Below are positions 23,468-32,446 of a stretch of DNA of 64,000 bases, piece by piece (the first letter of the stretch is position 1; each line of letters opens with the position of its first letter). Under the pieces are notes generated by a model. That model searched no databases, was not told the DNA's origin, and worked only from the letters and a program-made list of their open reading frames with translations. A program made the translations under genes and the position numbers. The DNA comes from Prolixibacteraceae bacterium (GTDB taxonomy: Bacteria; Bacteroidota; Bacteroidia; Bacteroidales; Prolixibacteraceae): assembly GCA_003506435.1 (NCBI GenBank), contig DOAQ01000027.1, positions 62,001 through 126,000 of the forward strand, in the 5' to 3' direction.

Positions 23468-26371
23468 GTGAAACCTGAAAAATCAAAAACGACAATCCCT
23501 TCAAAAGGAAAAACTTCTGATCAGGATCCCGATTTGTTTCCGATAGTTGGTATCGGCGCATCGGCCGGGGGACTTGAAGCACTGGAACAATTTCTGGGGA
23601 ATGTGCCCGAAAATAGTGGAATGGCCTATGTCGTTATACAGCATTTAGACCCGACACAAAAAGGCATGTTGCCCGAACTGCTTCAGCGAGTTTCCAAAAT
23701 GCGGGTTTTTCAGGTAAAAGACCATACAGTTGTTAAGCCCAACTGCATTTATGTCATTCCGCCAAACAAAAGCATGTCCATATTGAAAGGGGCGCTGTAC
23801 CTTTTCGAACCGATGGAAATCAGAGGACTTCGGCTACCGATTGATTTCTTTTTCCGCTCACTTGCTATCGATCAGCAGGAACGAAGTGTCGGCATCATCC
23901 TGTCGGGTATGGGTTCCGATGGCTGCATTGGACTTCATGCCATTAAAGAGAATAACGGGATTGTGGTGGTGCAAGACCCTGTAACGGCCAAATTCGACAG
24001 CATGCCCCGCAATGCCATCGATTCTGTGCTGGTCGATATTGTTGCCCCGGCCAACGAGTTGCCTGCAAAACTCATAGATCTTATTGAGCATATCCCTACC
24101 CTCAAATCCGACGTGGAGGCAGAGATTATAGACAAAAGCGCTCTCGAAAAAATTATCATCCTGCTGCGTACCCATACCGGAAACGATTTCTCTCTGTATA
24201 AAAAAAATACCTTATACCGCCGTATCGAAAGACGAATGGGGATTCATAAAATTGACAAAATCATTTCATACGTCCACTTTTTGCAGGAAAATCCAAAAGA
24301 AATAGAGATTCTTTTTAAGGAATTATTGATTGGCGTAACCAACTTCTTTCGCGATGTCGCTGCATGGAAAAAACTGAAAGAGGACGTATTACCTGACATT
24401 CTTTCCAATTCAAAAGATAGTTCAACTTTGCGGGCCTGGATTCCAGGGTGTTCTACCGGCGAAGAGGCGTATTCATTGGCCATTGTATTTAAAGAAGCGC
24501 TTGAAAAAGTAAATCCGCATGGAGGAATTTCATTACAAATATTTGCTACTGATCTCGATAACGACGCGATAGAAACTGCCCGGAAAGGACTGTTTCCTGC
24601 AAATATTGCCACCGATGTGTCGCAAGCCCGGCTGAGCCGTTTTTTTATTAAAACCGATGATGGCTATCGGATCAATACCGAAATAAGGGAAATGATTGTG
24701 TTTGCACAGCACAACATTATCATGCACCCGCCTTTTACCAAAATCGATATTCTTACATGCCGCAACCTGCTGATATACATGGATGGCGAGTTACAAAAAA
24801 AACTGCTCGGGTTATTTTATTACAGCCTCAATCCCGATGGGATCATGCTGCTTGGCAGTTCCGAAACGCTTGGTACACAAAGCCCGCTTTTTACGCCAAT
24901 TGATTCCAAATTGAAAATATACAAACGCGCTCATTCTACCTTATTACCTGAACTATTCGACTTTCCTTCTTCATTTTCACGTACAAAAATGACCAATATT
25001 GAAAATCAAATGCCAGCCAAATTGCCTCTGAATATTCAAACACTTGCCGAACAACTGCTGTTACAGCATTTTTCGCCTCCCGCTGTTCTGGTGAACGAAA
25101 ACGGTGACATTATTTATATCAGCGGGCGAACGGGAAAATACCTGGAGCCCGCAGTAGGCAAAGCAAACCTGAACATTTTTGCCATGTTGCGCGAGGGCTT
25201 GCGCAATGAATTTCCGGTTGCTTTTCGCAAGGTGCTGACGAGTAAAGGACTGGAAATTCTACACCATATCAAAGTAGGTACAAATGGCGATTCACAAATT
25301 GTCGACGTTAACATTAAATGGATCGATAAGCCGGAAGCCTTGAGGGGCATGGTGATGGTTATTTTTACCGATGTGCCCGAAACCCTTGACAACAAACCCC
25401 GGGCAGACAGGAAGACCATAAGCAGCATCAAACAATCGGAGTTGGAGAAAGAGTTGCAACATGCGCGTGAAGAGATGCATAGTACACTGGAAGAAATGCA
25501 GACTTCGCAGGAAGAACTGAAGTCGACCAACGAAGAACTGCAATCGACCAATGAAGAGCTGCAATCAACCAATGAAGAATTGACCACCTCGAAAGAAGAA
25601 ATGCAAAGCCTGAATGAAGAACTTCAAACAGTAAACGCCGAATTGCAGTCGAAAGTTGACGATTTTTCAAGAGTGAACAACGATATGAAAAACCTGCTCA
25701 ACAGTACCGATATTGCAACCTTGTTCCTCGACAAAGAATTGAATATCCGTCGCTATACCAATCAGACCACCAAAATTTTCAAACTCATAAAAAGTGATGT
25801 TGGCCGTCCATTTACCGATCAGGTTTCCGACCTTATTTACCCCGAATTGGCTACCGATGCCCTCGAAGTACTACGCACACTCGTTTTTATACAAAAGCAA
25901 ATTTCGACCAAAGACGGGCGGTGGTTTTCCATTCGCATCATGCCTTACCGCACCTTCGATGACAGGATTGACGGACTAGTCATCACATTTATCAACATCT
26001 CCGATCTTAAACAGATGGAAGTAAAATTACTCGATACAGAGCAAATGAACCGATTGCTAACAGACTCATTTCCTGATGTAATGATTAAACTATCGCCCGA
26101 ATTGAAGATACTTGAGTTTAACCCGAAAGCCGAATTGTTTTTCCAAACGAAAAGGGAGGATGCGATAGGTCAAAATTTCATCCGGATGTTTATTTCTGAA
26201 ACAGCGCAAAAAAAGACTGAAAAAGATATAAATAAATTTCTGAATGAAGCTCAGCATGGCAAATTCAAAATGCAGGGAATAGAAAATAAAACAAGTATTG
26301 AATGGTCCGTAAGTATATTGCTTAACCAGCAAGAGGTATCGACAGGAATGATTCTTACCACTAAACAATAA
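23468..26371 (+). CDS. CheB-CheR-PAS fusion protein without a kinase domain
   Basis: 967 residues, GTG start. A CheB methylesterase domain (about 18-210; catalytic serine in GIGASAGG, histidine in VIQHLDP, aspartate region SGMGSDGCIG) is followed by a CheR methyltransferase domain (about 220-490; FFRDVAAWK, GCSTGEEAYSLAI), a glutamate-rich coiled coil of repeated STNEELQ units (about 655-740) and two PAS-like domains (about 740-960). No histidine kinase or receiver follows, unlike many CheB/CheR/PAS/HK proteins. It may modify non-chemotaxis partners. The next gene, a PAS protein, begins five bases later. Confidence 0.93.
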   Translation: MKPEKSKTTIPSKGKTSDQDPDLFPIVGIGASAGGLEALEQFLGNVPENSGMAYVVIQHLDPTQKGMLPELLQRVSKMRVFQVKDHTVVKPNCIYVIPPNKSMSILKGALYLFEPMEIRGLRLPIDFFFRSLAIDQQERSVGIILSGMGSDGCIGLHAIKENNGIVVVQDPVTAKFDSMPRNAIDSVLVDIVAPANELPAKLIDLIEHIPTLKSDVEAEIIDKSALEKIIILLRTHTGNDFSLYKKNTLYRRIERRMGIHKIDKIISYVHFLQENPKEIEILFKELLIGVTNFFRDVAAWKKLKEDVLPDILSNSKDSSTLRAWIPGCSTGEEAYSLAIVFKEALEKVNPHGGISLQIFATDLDNDAIETARKGLFPANIATDVSQARLSRFFIKTDDGYRINTEIREMIVFAQHNIIMHPPFTKIDILTCRNLLIYMDGELQKKLLGLFYYSLNPDGIMLLGSSETLGTQSPLFTPIDSKLKIYKRAHSTLLPELFDFPSSFSRTKMTNIENQMPAKLPLNIQTLAEQLLLQHFSPPAVLVNENGDIIYISGRTGKYLEPAVGKANLNIFAMLREGLRNEFPVAFRKVLTSKGLEILHHIKVGTNGDSQIVDVNIKWIDKPEALRGMVMVIFTDVPETLDNKPRADRKTISSIKQSELEKELQHAREEMHSTLEEMQTSQEELKSTNEELQSTNEELQSTNEELTTSKEEMQSLNEELQTVNAELQSKVDDFSRVNNDMKNLLNSTDIATLFLDKELNIRRYTNQTTKIFKLIKSDVGRPFTDQVSDLIYPELATDALEVLRTLVFIQKQISTKDGRWFSIRIMPYRTFDDRIDGLVITFINISDLKQMEVKLLDTEQMNRLLTDSFPDVMIKLSPELKILEFNPKAELFFQTKREDAIGQNFIRMFISETAQKKTEKDINKFLNEAQHGKFKMQGIENKTSIEWSVSILLNQQEVSTGMILTTKQ

Positions 26372-26375
26372 GGCT

Positions 26376-26927
26376 ATGAATAAAGAAGAACAGGAATTTA
26401 CAGATGCCCAAATGTTACGTCAAAAAGCTGAAGAACAACTGAAAGCGAAACAAAAAAAATCGTCCGATTTGCATACGGAAACGGATGTAACAAGGCTACT
26501 GCACGAATTGCAGGTACACCAGATTGAACTGGAAATGCAAAATGAAGAGTTGCGTCAGGCTTACGAAACGGCAGAAACAGCGCTGAAAAAATACACCATG
26601 CTGTACGATCTTGCCCCGATGGGCTATTTTACGCTCGATAGCAATGGCGGTATCTGTGAACTGAATTTCACTGGGGCCGATCTGTTGGGTGACAAGCGTT
26701 TCAGTTTGGTAAACAGTAATTTTAAGCTGTTCGTTTCGGATGAATCGCGGACTGTGTTCAACGATTTTTTCCGGAAGGTTTTTACCAGCAATGCAAAAGA
26801 ATCGTGCAACGTGATGCTCGGTTACGACAATACTCCTTTATGCCGGGTTTACATGGAAGGCATTGTTACGGGCGACGACCAGAAGTGCCTTTTGTCGGTA
26901 ATGGATATTTCAGGCTTCAAAAGCTAA
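26376..26927 (+). CDS. PAS-domain protein
   Basis: 183 residues. An N-terminal coiled coil (AQMLRQKAEEQLKAKQKK, then LLHELQVHQIELEMQNEELRQAY) leads into one PAS fold (LYDLAPMGYFTLDSNGGICELNFTGADLLG). HELxVHQIELExQNEELR is the usual linker of PAS kinases, but here the protein stops after the PAS. It is almost certainly cotranslated with the CheB-CheR fusion and may supply its detached sensory part. Confidence 0.88.
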   Translation: MNKEEQEFTDAQMLRQKAEEQLKAKQKKSSDLHTETDVTRLLHELQVHQIELEMQNEELRQAYETAETALKKYTMLYDLAPMGYFTLDSNGGICELNFTGADLLGDKRFSLVNSNFKLFVSDESRTVFNDFFRKVFTSNAKESCNVMLGYDNTPLCRVYMEGIVTGDDQKCLLSVMDISGFKS

Positions 26928-26955
26928 AAAACTACAAACGATATCATTTCTTTTA

Positions 26956-27023
26956 ATGTGTGAATGTTGCAACAATTACCCTGAATTGTGTAATGTTTGC
27001 GGGAATCAAAGCTTCTATCTTTA
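26956..27023 (+). promoter_or_regulatory. Shared promoter module, copy 7
   Basis: Box ATGTGTGAATGTTGCAA at 26956 (two mismatches), TGTAAT at +33 within GAATTGTGTAATGTTTGC, and TATCTTTA at +60. The start codon at 27060 is 104 bases from the box. Confidence 0.83.
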
Positions 27024-27059
27024 TTCCTGAAATTATATTCACCATTTTAAAATAAAGAA

Positions 27060-27503
27060 ATGAAAGCGCAAAAAATGAACGGCCTGATAAGAAATATCTT
27101 TTTAGGAGTTTTTGTAATAATGATTGGGCTTCCACTTACATCTTGTGCGAAAAAAATACCCTTTCTAAATTCATCGGTTGTTCCGGCAGCCAAAGGTTTT
27201 ACAACTGTGAAAATCGACAGCAACAAGAATTTCGTTGTTAAAATAAATGTGTCGGATTTGGCTGCAGTTGAACGGCTGCAAACAGCAAAACTAACCTATG
27301 TGGCCTGGATGGAAACAGACCAGGGAAACATGGAAAATTTGGGGCAGCTAAAAAGTTTAACAAGTTTTTTTTCAAAACGGCACAAAGCGTCTTTGGAAAC
27401 AGTGACTCCGTATAAACCAACGAAAGTATTTATTACCTCCGAAAGCGACATTAATGTCCAGTATCCGGGCACACAGATTGTACTAACCACAAATCCCTTT
27501 TAG
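27060..27503 (+). CDS. Small lipoprotein of unknown function
   Basis: 147 residues. The leader MKAQKMNGLIRNIFLGVFVIMIGLPLTSC ends in a lipobox (LTSC), then KKIPFLNSSVVPAAKGFTTVKIDSNKNF begins a small beta-rich domain with AKLTYVAWMETDQG and a final TQIVLTTNPF. No family is recognised. Membrane anchoring through the cysteine is expected. It is controlled by promoter copy 7 and has no close downstream partner, since the next gene is 124 bases away. Confidence 0.72.
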   Translation: MKAQKMNGLIRNIFLGVFVIMIGLPLTSCAKKIPFLNSSVVPAAKGFTTVKIDSNKNFVVKINVSDLAAVERLQTAKLTYVAWMETDQGNMENLGQLKSLTSFFSKRHKASLETVTPYKPTKVFITSESDINVQYPGTQIVLTTNPF

Positions 27504-27627
27504 CTTTATCGTCCGGTGGAGAAAGGGTGAATCATGAAACTCTTTCTGAAAGTCACATAACCTTTTCCGGTTGAATTGTACCTTCCTTTGTGTATGATGA
27601 TTCATTCATTTAAAAGAAATTACGGCG

Positions 27628-28413
27628 ATGCAAGTTCGTATAAATTTGTTCTTCATCTTTTTGATTCTGGCTTTATCTGTTAATGCCCAGGAGGTATTTA
27701 CCCCGCCCGTCAAACCAAATACGGCTTTTCGGGTCGGCGAGAACCTTTCGTATCAAATCAGGTATGGCCTTGTGCTGGGAGGAATTGCAACTATTTCGCT
27801 TACCGATGAAATTTACAATAACAAAAAGGCGTTTCACGCTGTGGCAACCGCCCAGACTACCGGAATGGCTGAACTTATTTTTGGTGTAAAAGATAGTTAC
27901 GAAAGCTGGTTCGACAAAAAAACCAACCTGTCGTACAAGCAGATACGCAACATCCGGGAAGGTCGATACCGAAAGTACAACGAAGTTACCTACAACCGCG
28001 AAAACAACACCGTCAATTCAAAACTTTCCGGGGTACATCCTGTTCCGGAGAATATTCTCGATTTAACTACAACTCTTTATTACATACGAAGGATCGACTT
28101 TTCGAAAGTAAAAGAAGGCGATACTGTTTTTTTGAACATGTATTTTGCCGACGAAATATTTCCATTTTACCTGAGATACAAAGGGAAAGAGAGCATCCGT
28201 ACCAAATTCGGAAAAATCAGTTGCCTCAAAATTTCTCCGGTAGTTGAAGTGGGGCGCATGTTTAAAACGCCCGACGATTTAAGCATCTGGCTTACCGATG
28301 ATGCCAACCAACTCCCTGTTTTGGTTAAAACGGATATCCGGCATGTTGGCTCCGTTTTGCTGAAACTTACGAAATATGAGAACATTTCAAACCCGTTAAT
28401 CATACAGCAATAA
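27628..28413 (+). CDS. DUF3108 secreted protein
   Basis: 261 residues with a signal peptide (MQVRINLFFIFLILALSVNAQ). The mature protein shows the DUF3108 pattern: FRVGENLSYQIRYGLVLGGIATISL, KDSYESWFDKKTNLSYKQIRNIREG, ENILDLTTTLYYIR and VLLKLTKYE. Family members are periplasmic or outer-membrane-associated beta proteins of unknown role, often called envelope or stress-related. The stop codon is immediately followed by promoter copy 8. Confidence 0.88.
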   Translation: MQVRINLFFIFLILALSVNAQEVFTPPVKPNTAFRVGENLSYQIRYGLVLGGIATISLTDEIYNNKKAFHAVATAQTTGMAELIFGVKDSYESWFDKKTNLSYKQIRNIREGRYRKYNEVTYNRENNTVNSKLSGVHPVPENILDLTTTLYYIRRIDFSKVKEGDTVFLNMYFADEIFPFYLRYKGKESIRTKFGKISCLKISPVVEVGRMFKTPDDLSIWLTDDANQLPVLVKTDIRHVGSVLLKLTKYENISNPLIIQQ

Positions 28414-28481
28414 ATGTGTGAATGATGTAACTCTTTTAAAAAGTTGTGTAATACTTTAGGAGATAGCAGTTCCTAACTTCG
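28414..28481 (+). promoter_or_regulatory. Shared promoter module, copy 8
   Basis: Box ATGTGTGAATGATGTAA at 28414 (exact consensus), TGTAAT at +33 within GTTGTGTAATACTTT, and TAACTTCG at +60. The start codon at 28521 is 107 bases from the box. Confidence 0.86.
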
Positions 28482-28520
28482 TTCTATCAGTTGACAATTT
28501 ATTAACTCAATTAAAAACCT

Positions 28521-29321
28521 ATGAAAAACATTCTGTTTGCACTACTTGCCGCTGGTCTTTTAGGCGGATGCGCGCTAAATATGGTAACTGGCCGCAACCA
28601 GTTGAGTTTAATACAGGAATCGGAGTTACAGTTAATGGCCACCAGCCAATACCAAACCTTTTTATCGGAGAACAAGGCGCTGAGTAACAACAACAGCAAT
28701 GCGGCAATGGTTGACCGTGTTGGCGCCCGCATTGCAAATGCAATCACAAAATATTACAACGATCAGGGGAAAAACTCGGTACTGCAAGGTTATCAGTGGG
28801 AATTCAACACCGTTGACAGCAAAGCCGTCAATGCCTGGTGCATGCCCGGCGGAAAAGTAGTTGTTTACACGGGCTTATTGCCTGTAACCCAAAACGAAAC
28901 AGGGCTTGCCATTGTTATGGGACACGAAATTGCCCATTCTATTGCCAAACACGGCAACGAACGGATGAGCCAGGCGATGGTACAGCAATTGGGCGGTACG
29001 GCCCTGGAAGTTGCATTGGCCCAAAAGCCACAGCAAACAAAAGACCTGTTTCTGATGTCGTATGGCGTTGGAAGCCAGTTGGGGGCCATGTTGCCCTGGT
29101 CGCGGAGACAGGAAACGGAAGCCGACCAGTACGGGTTGATATTTGCAGCCATGGCCGGGTACGATCCCCGTGAAGCCATTCCTTTTTGGCAACGGATGTC
29201 GGCAGCAGGTGGCGCAAACCAGCCTGAATTTTTAAGTACGCATCCTTCCGATGAAACACGGATCAGAAACCTGGAAAAATTTATGCCCGAAGCCCTGAAA
29301 TATTATACCGGTCGTAAGTAA
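28521..29321 (+). CDS. M48-family zinc metalloprotease lipoprotein (LoiP/BepA-like)
   Basis: 266 residues. The leader MKNILFALLAAGLLGGC carries a lipobox. The mature part has MVTGRNQLSL near its start (typical of LoiP/YggG-like M48 proteases), the zinc motif HEIAHSIAKH at about residue 135 and the third-ligand glutamate region RRQETEADQYGL near 195. TFLSTHPSDETRI-type FLSTHPSDETRIRNLE ends the catalytic domain. It probably degrades damaged envelope proteins in the periplasm, a fitting target for an envelope-stress regulon. Confidence 0.94.
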   Translation: MKNILFALLAAGLLGGCALNMVTGRNQLSLIQESELQLMATSQYQTFLSENKALSNNNSNAAMVDRVGARIANAITKYYNDQGKNSVLQGYQWEFNTVDSKAVNAWCMPGGKVVVYTGLLPVTQNETGLAIVMGHEIAHSIAKHGNERMSQAMVQQLGGTALEVALAQKPQQTKDLFLMSYGVGSQLGAMLPWSRRQETEADQYGLIFAAMAGYDPREAIPFWQRMSAAGGANQPEFLSTHPSDETRIRNLEKFMPEALKYYTGRK

Positions 29322-29425
29322 ATACAAATCAGCAATTCACGTTCTTACCTGCTCCCCTAGAGTCGGGTTTGAATTCATCCTGATTTTAAGGACAATTACT
29401 GTCCCTTAATTTGTTCTGCAACCAC

Positions 29426-29562
29426 AAAGAAGCTGTCCGAAAAGTCTGGGATCGAGTCATCCCGAACTTGTTTCGGGATCTCATCTTTCTAATAATCAAA
29501 CCCTGAAATAAATTCAGGGTGACGCGAATTGCGGATTTTAGAACTTTTTGGACAGCTTCTTT
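29426..29562. mobile_element. 137-bp MITE-like element
   Basis: Thirteen bases AAAGAAGCTGTCC at 29426-29438 are perfectly inverted at 29550-29562, and the match continues inward with one mismatch. Inside are two further perfect hairpins, ATCCCGAA/TTCGGGAT (29459-29479) and CCCTGAA/TTCAGGG (29501-29519). No open frame is present. Size and terminal inverted repeats fit a miniature inverted-repeat element moved by a transposase elsewhere. Confidence 0.6.
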
Positions 29563-29779
29563 TTATACAACAAAAACCGCAATTCCCCGCCCACCCCAAA
29601 GCTACAACCAACGCATCAACCCATTCAATCTTTTGTACTGAAACTCCGAAAATAAAGCGCTGGGATAAAATTGTTTAACAGAAGTGAAAGATCAAAAAAA
29701 GTACTAAGTTTATGGTACTATTTATTAGTGGCAACTCAATTGAGGTCGCACTGACAATAAAAACATCAGAAAATATTAA

Positions 29780-30559
29780 ATGGCAGTAAAATTTGTCAAC
29801 ATATCACGTGAGGCTTTTATAAAGGAATATAAGCGATTATATAGGTTTACAACTTTAGAAAGATTTATAGAGTCATTAAACTCCAATGAATTTGTTTTTA
29901 TAAACCCATCATTTTGGCCGGACCCATTTGAGAAATTTTTTCTTGAACGGGACTTTATCGTAAATGACAAAAAATTAAAGCTTCCTGCAAAAGGTAAAAT
30001 ATTTGCTGTTTGTGTTTCGGGGACAATTAGCAGCGAAGCATACTGGAAAGTTTATGCTCCAAAAGAAGATGGAATAAGATTAACTTTTAATACAGAAAAA
30101 CTACTGGGCAATTTCCTCGACAATATCACTGATGCTGACATATACATAGGAAAAGTAAACTACCAAATAACGAGAGAATTTCACAAAATTTCGTTTGACA
30201 AGAAAGGCTTAATTGAAGAGATAAATAAAGGTATTGTTGGAGAACAACAGGTTAGATTACTACTTAAAAAGCGTAAATCCTTCCTTTACGAAGATGAGGT
30301 TCGAATAATTGTAGTTCCCCATAGGAAAACAAAAAAAGATGTAGTATATAAAACACAAACGGACATAACTAAATTTACAACAAAATACACTCTTGATCCT
30401 AGGTTAGGTGAAAATCACGTAGATGTTTTAGAAGAATATTTTTTAGACAATTTTAAATTTAGAGTTTCACATTCACGGCTTTATTCAGAGATACAGAGAA
30501 ATCCCATAGACTTAACAATCAGAATAACAAGAACAAGAAGACCAAAGGGCAGCCACTAA
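29780..30559 (+). CDS. DUF2971 protein
   Basis: 259 residues, cytoplasmic. LYRFTTLERFIESLNSNEFVFINPSFWPDPFE at the start, FAVCVSGTISSEAYWKVYAPKEDGIRLTF in the middle and LKKRKSFLYEDEVRIIVVP later match the DUF2971 pattern. Many DUF2971 genes lie in defence or accessory islands; the activity is not known. The gene is AT-richer than its neighbours and sits between a MITE-like element and the AbiE module, which suggests horizontal gain. Confidence 0.82.
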   Translation: MAVKFVNISREAFIKEYKRLYRFTTLERFIESLNSNEFVFINPSFWPDPFEKFFLERDFIVNDKKLKLPAKGKIFAVCVSGTISSEAYWKVYAPKEDGIRLTFNTEKLLGNFLDNITDADIYIGKVNYQITREFHKISFDKKGLIEEINKGIVGEQQVRLLLKKRKSFLYEDEVRIIVVPHRKTKKDVVYKTQTDITKFTTKYTLDPRLGENHVDVLEEYFLDNFKFRVSHSRLYSEIQRNPIDLTIRITRTRRPKGSH

Positions 30560-30900
30560 TAGCAAAATACCCGGCAAGTCGGGTTTTTATCAGAAATGTA
30601 TCAAAATATTTCCAGAAAGAACTCACCGTTTAACTCACCTGAATTTTGATCTTATTTGAATCAAGTTGAAATGAGTTACTATTTGTAATAGATACAAAAT
30701 AATTGAATTTGATTTGGCAAAATATCAGTTGAATTGTAAACGTATGAGTCTATTATTTTATCCCTTATCTTCGTCTTCAGTAAATCATAAATTCTCAACA
30801 AAACACATTGGTCTCGATATGGTATAGTCTGATATTTAATTTATTACTAATTCCATATTAATTTTTCACCTCAGAATGTTTTCATTTTTGCGCGACGAAT
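30560..30900. other. AT-rich non-coding stretch
   Basis: No gene is seen. It contains the left 23-bp direct repeat of the AbiE module (30616-30638) and otherwise AT-rich sequence. Confidence 0.6.
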
Positions 30901-30931
30901 TTTGATATATTTCTAAAATGCACTATTTTTG
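30901..30931 (+). promoter_or_regulatory. Bacteroidota-type promoter of the AbiE operon
   Basis: TTTG at 30901-30904 and TATTTTTG at 30924-30931 are separated by 19 bp, matching the known -33 TTTG / -7 TAnnTTTG pattern. The start codon is 58 bases downstream. Confidence 0.65.
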
Positions 30932-30988
30932 CTGCAAAACAGAAATAAAACAGCAGTACACTGGTTTTTATTCTTAATTGTATGAACG

Positions 30989-31606
30989 ATGAATTACCTG
31001 GAATTTAAAAATAAGATGTTCGATCTGGGATGTTTCAACATTCATCAGATTTATGCGTGGGAGCCTGGCTTCGACCGGAACAACTTTGTCCGATGGGTAA
31101 ATAAAGGATTACTGATTCGTCTTCGGCAAGGATACTATACATTCCCGGAATACAAGAGTAAGCCAGACTTTGGACTTTACTTTGCCAACCGTATTTATCG
31201 CCCCTCATACGTGAGCCTCCATACCGCACTGGCATTTTATGGAATAATCCCCGAAGCTGTGGTTCAGATAACAAGCGTGACGACACTGAAAACCGTAAGT
31301 TTCAACAATGACTTTGGAGAGTATAGTTATAAAAGTGTAAAAGAAAACCTGATGTTTGGATATGATCTCAAGCCCATTTCTGATGGGCGCACTTTTCAAC
31401 TTGCCAGTCCCGAAAAGGCCCTGCTTGATCTGCTTTACCTTTATCCGTTTTATAATACAATGGATGAATTGGAAGAGCTACGCCTGGATGAAGATTTTTT
31501 ACACGATGATCTCGACCTCGATCTATTGAAGGAATATTCGTTGAAATTCGAAAACAAAGCCCTTGAAAGCAGGGTTCAACTTTTGATTAAAACATACGGT
31601 TTATGA
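30989..31606 (+). CDS. abiEi: AbiEi-type antitoxin/transcriptional repressor
   Basis: 205 residues. A short winged-helix-like N-terminus (VRWVNKGLLIRLRQGYYTFPEY) is followed by the AbiEi antitoxin domain (PSYVSLHTALAFYGIIPEAVVQITSVTTLKTVSF, LASPEKALLDLLYLYP). AbiEi proteins repress their own operon and counter the AbiEii nucleotidyltransferase in type IV toxin-antitoxin and phage abortive-infection systems. The stop overlaps the next start by four bases (ATGA), indicating translational coupling. Confidence 0.9.
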   Translation: MNYLEFKNKMFDLGCFNIHQIYAWEPGFDRNNFVRWVNKGLLIRLRQGYYTFPEYKSKPDFGLYFANRIYRPSYVSLHTALAFYGIIPEAVVQITSVTTLKTVSFNNDFGEYSYKSVKENLMFGYDLKPISDGRTFQLASPEKALLDLLYLYPFYNTMDELEELRLDEDFLHDDLDLDLLKEYSLKFENKALESRVQLLIKTYGL

Positions 31607-32388
31607 TACAACTGGAACTAATAAAAAATTATTTCCCTGCCGAATTAAGGAATAATGCTTCTTTTCAAAAACACATGCTGAAAGAATATCTTCAGCTACT
31701 AATCCTCGATTTTCTTTCTGCTACCCCCTACATTGGAAAAATTGTCTTTATTGGTGGAACAAACCTGCGACTTGTTAAGGGCATAGATCGTTTCTCCGAA
31801 GATTTGGATTTTGATTGCAAAGAACTCTCAAAGAAAGAATTTATGGAGATGACTGATGCCGTTTTGCAGTTTTTGCAGCGAAGTGGCCTTCGTGCTGAAG
31901 TGCGCGACCGTGAAAACGAACGGTTAAACGCTTTTCGAAGAAACATTCATTTTCCGGAATTGCTGTTTGATTTGAAGCTGACCGGGCATCGGGATGAACG
32001 TTTTTTGATCAAAATTGAAAGTCAGGATCAACAAATTTTATATGAAAGGATAATGGTCAATATTAAGGGATGCGGATTTTATTTCCCTTTTCCGGTACCA
32101 TCTGACGGGGTATTGTGCTCGATGAAACTCTCTGCCATGCTTGCCCGCCATAAAGGACGCGATTTCTATGATGCCATGTTCTTGCTTGCCCAAACAAAAC
32201 CTGACTATTCATTTCTTTCAGCGAAACATGGTATCCGAAATCTTGACGAGCTGAAAGCTGCTACGGTTGAAATGTTAAAAGCTGTGGACCTGAACATGAA
32301 AAAGAGAGACTTTGAACACTTGTTATTCAACAAAAGGAATAGCGAACGCATTCTTTCTGCCGGAGAATTCTTTCAGGAATTAAAATAA
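31603..32388 (+). CDS. abiEii: AbiEii-type nucleotidyltransferase toxin
   Basis: 261 residues. IVFIGGTNLRLVKGIDRFSEDLDFDCK holds the nucleotidyltransferase motif (GG...R, then S-x-DLDFD acidic pair). The later region VLCSMKLSAMLARHKGRDFYDAMFLL has the conserved K and the KGRDFYD segment of AbiEii/DUF1814 toxins. Such enzymes modify tRNA with NTPs to stop growth during phage attack. Key residues look intact, so the system is probably active. Confidence 0.92.
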   Translation: MIQLELIKNYFPAELRNNASFQKHMLKEYLQLLILDFLSATPYIGKIVFIGGTNLRLVKGIDRFSEDLDFDCKELSKKEFMEMTDAVLQFLQRSGLRAEVRDRENERLNAFRRNIHFPELLFDLKLTGHRDERFLIKIESQDQQILYERIMVNIKGCGFYFPFPVPSDGVLCSMKLSAMLARHKGRDFYDAMFLLAQTKPDYSFLSAKHGIRNLDELKAATVEMLKAVDLNMKKRDFEHLLFNKRNSERILSAGEFFQELK

Positions 32389-32419
32389 TACATCCATTAA
32401 TCCTTTCTTTAGATTAGGG

Positions 32420-32446
32420 AGAACTAAAGACCCCATTTTTAGTTCT
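32420..32446 (+). terminator. Terminator of the AbiE operon
   Basis: AGAACTAAA at 32420-32428 pairs with TTTAGTTCT at 32438-32446 and is followed by TTTTAG. It lies 32 bases after the abiEii stop. Confidence 0.7.

Noticed and set aside
551..28481. Sigma-54 promoters as explanation for the shared module
   Set aside because: The GG-N10-GC pattern is absent, and the +60 octamer fits the normal Bacteroidota -7 box.
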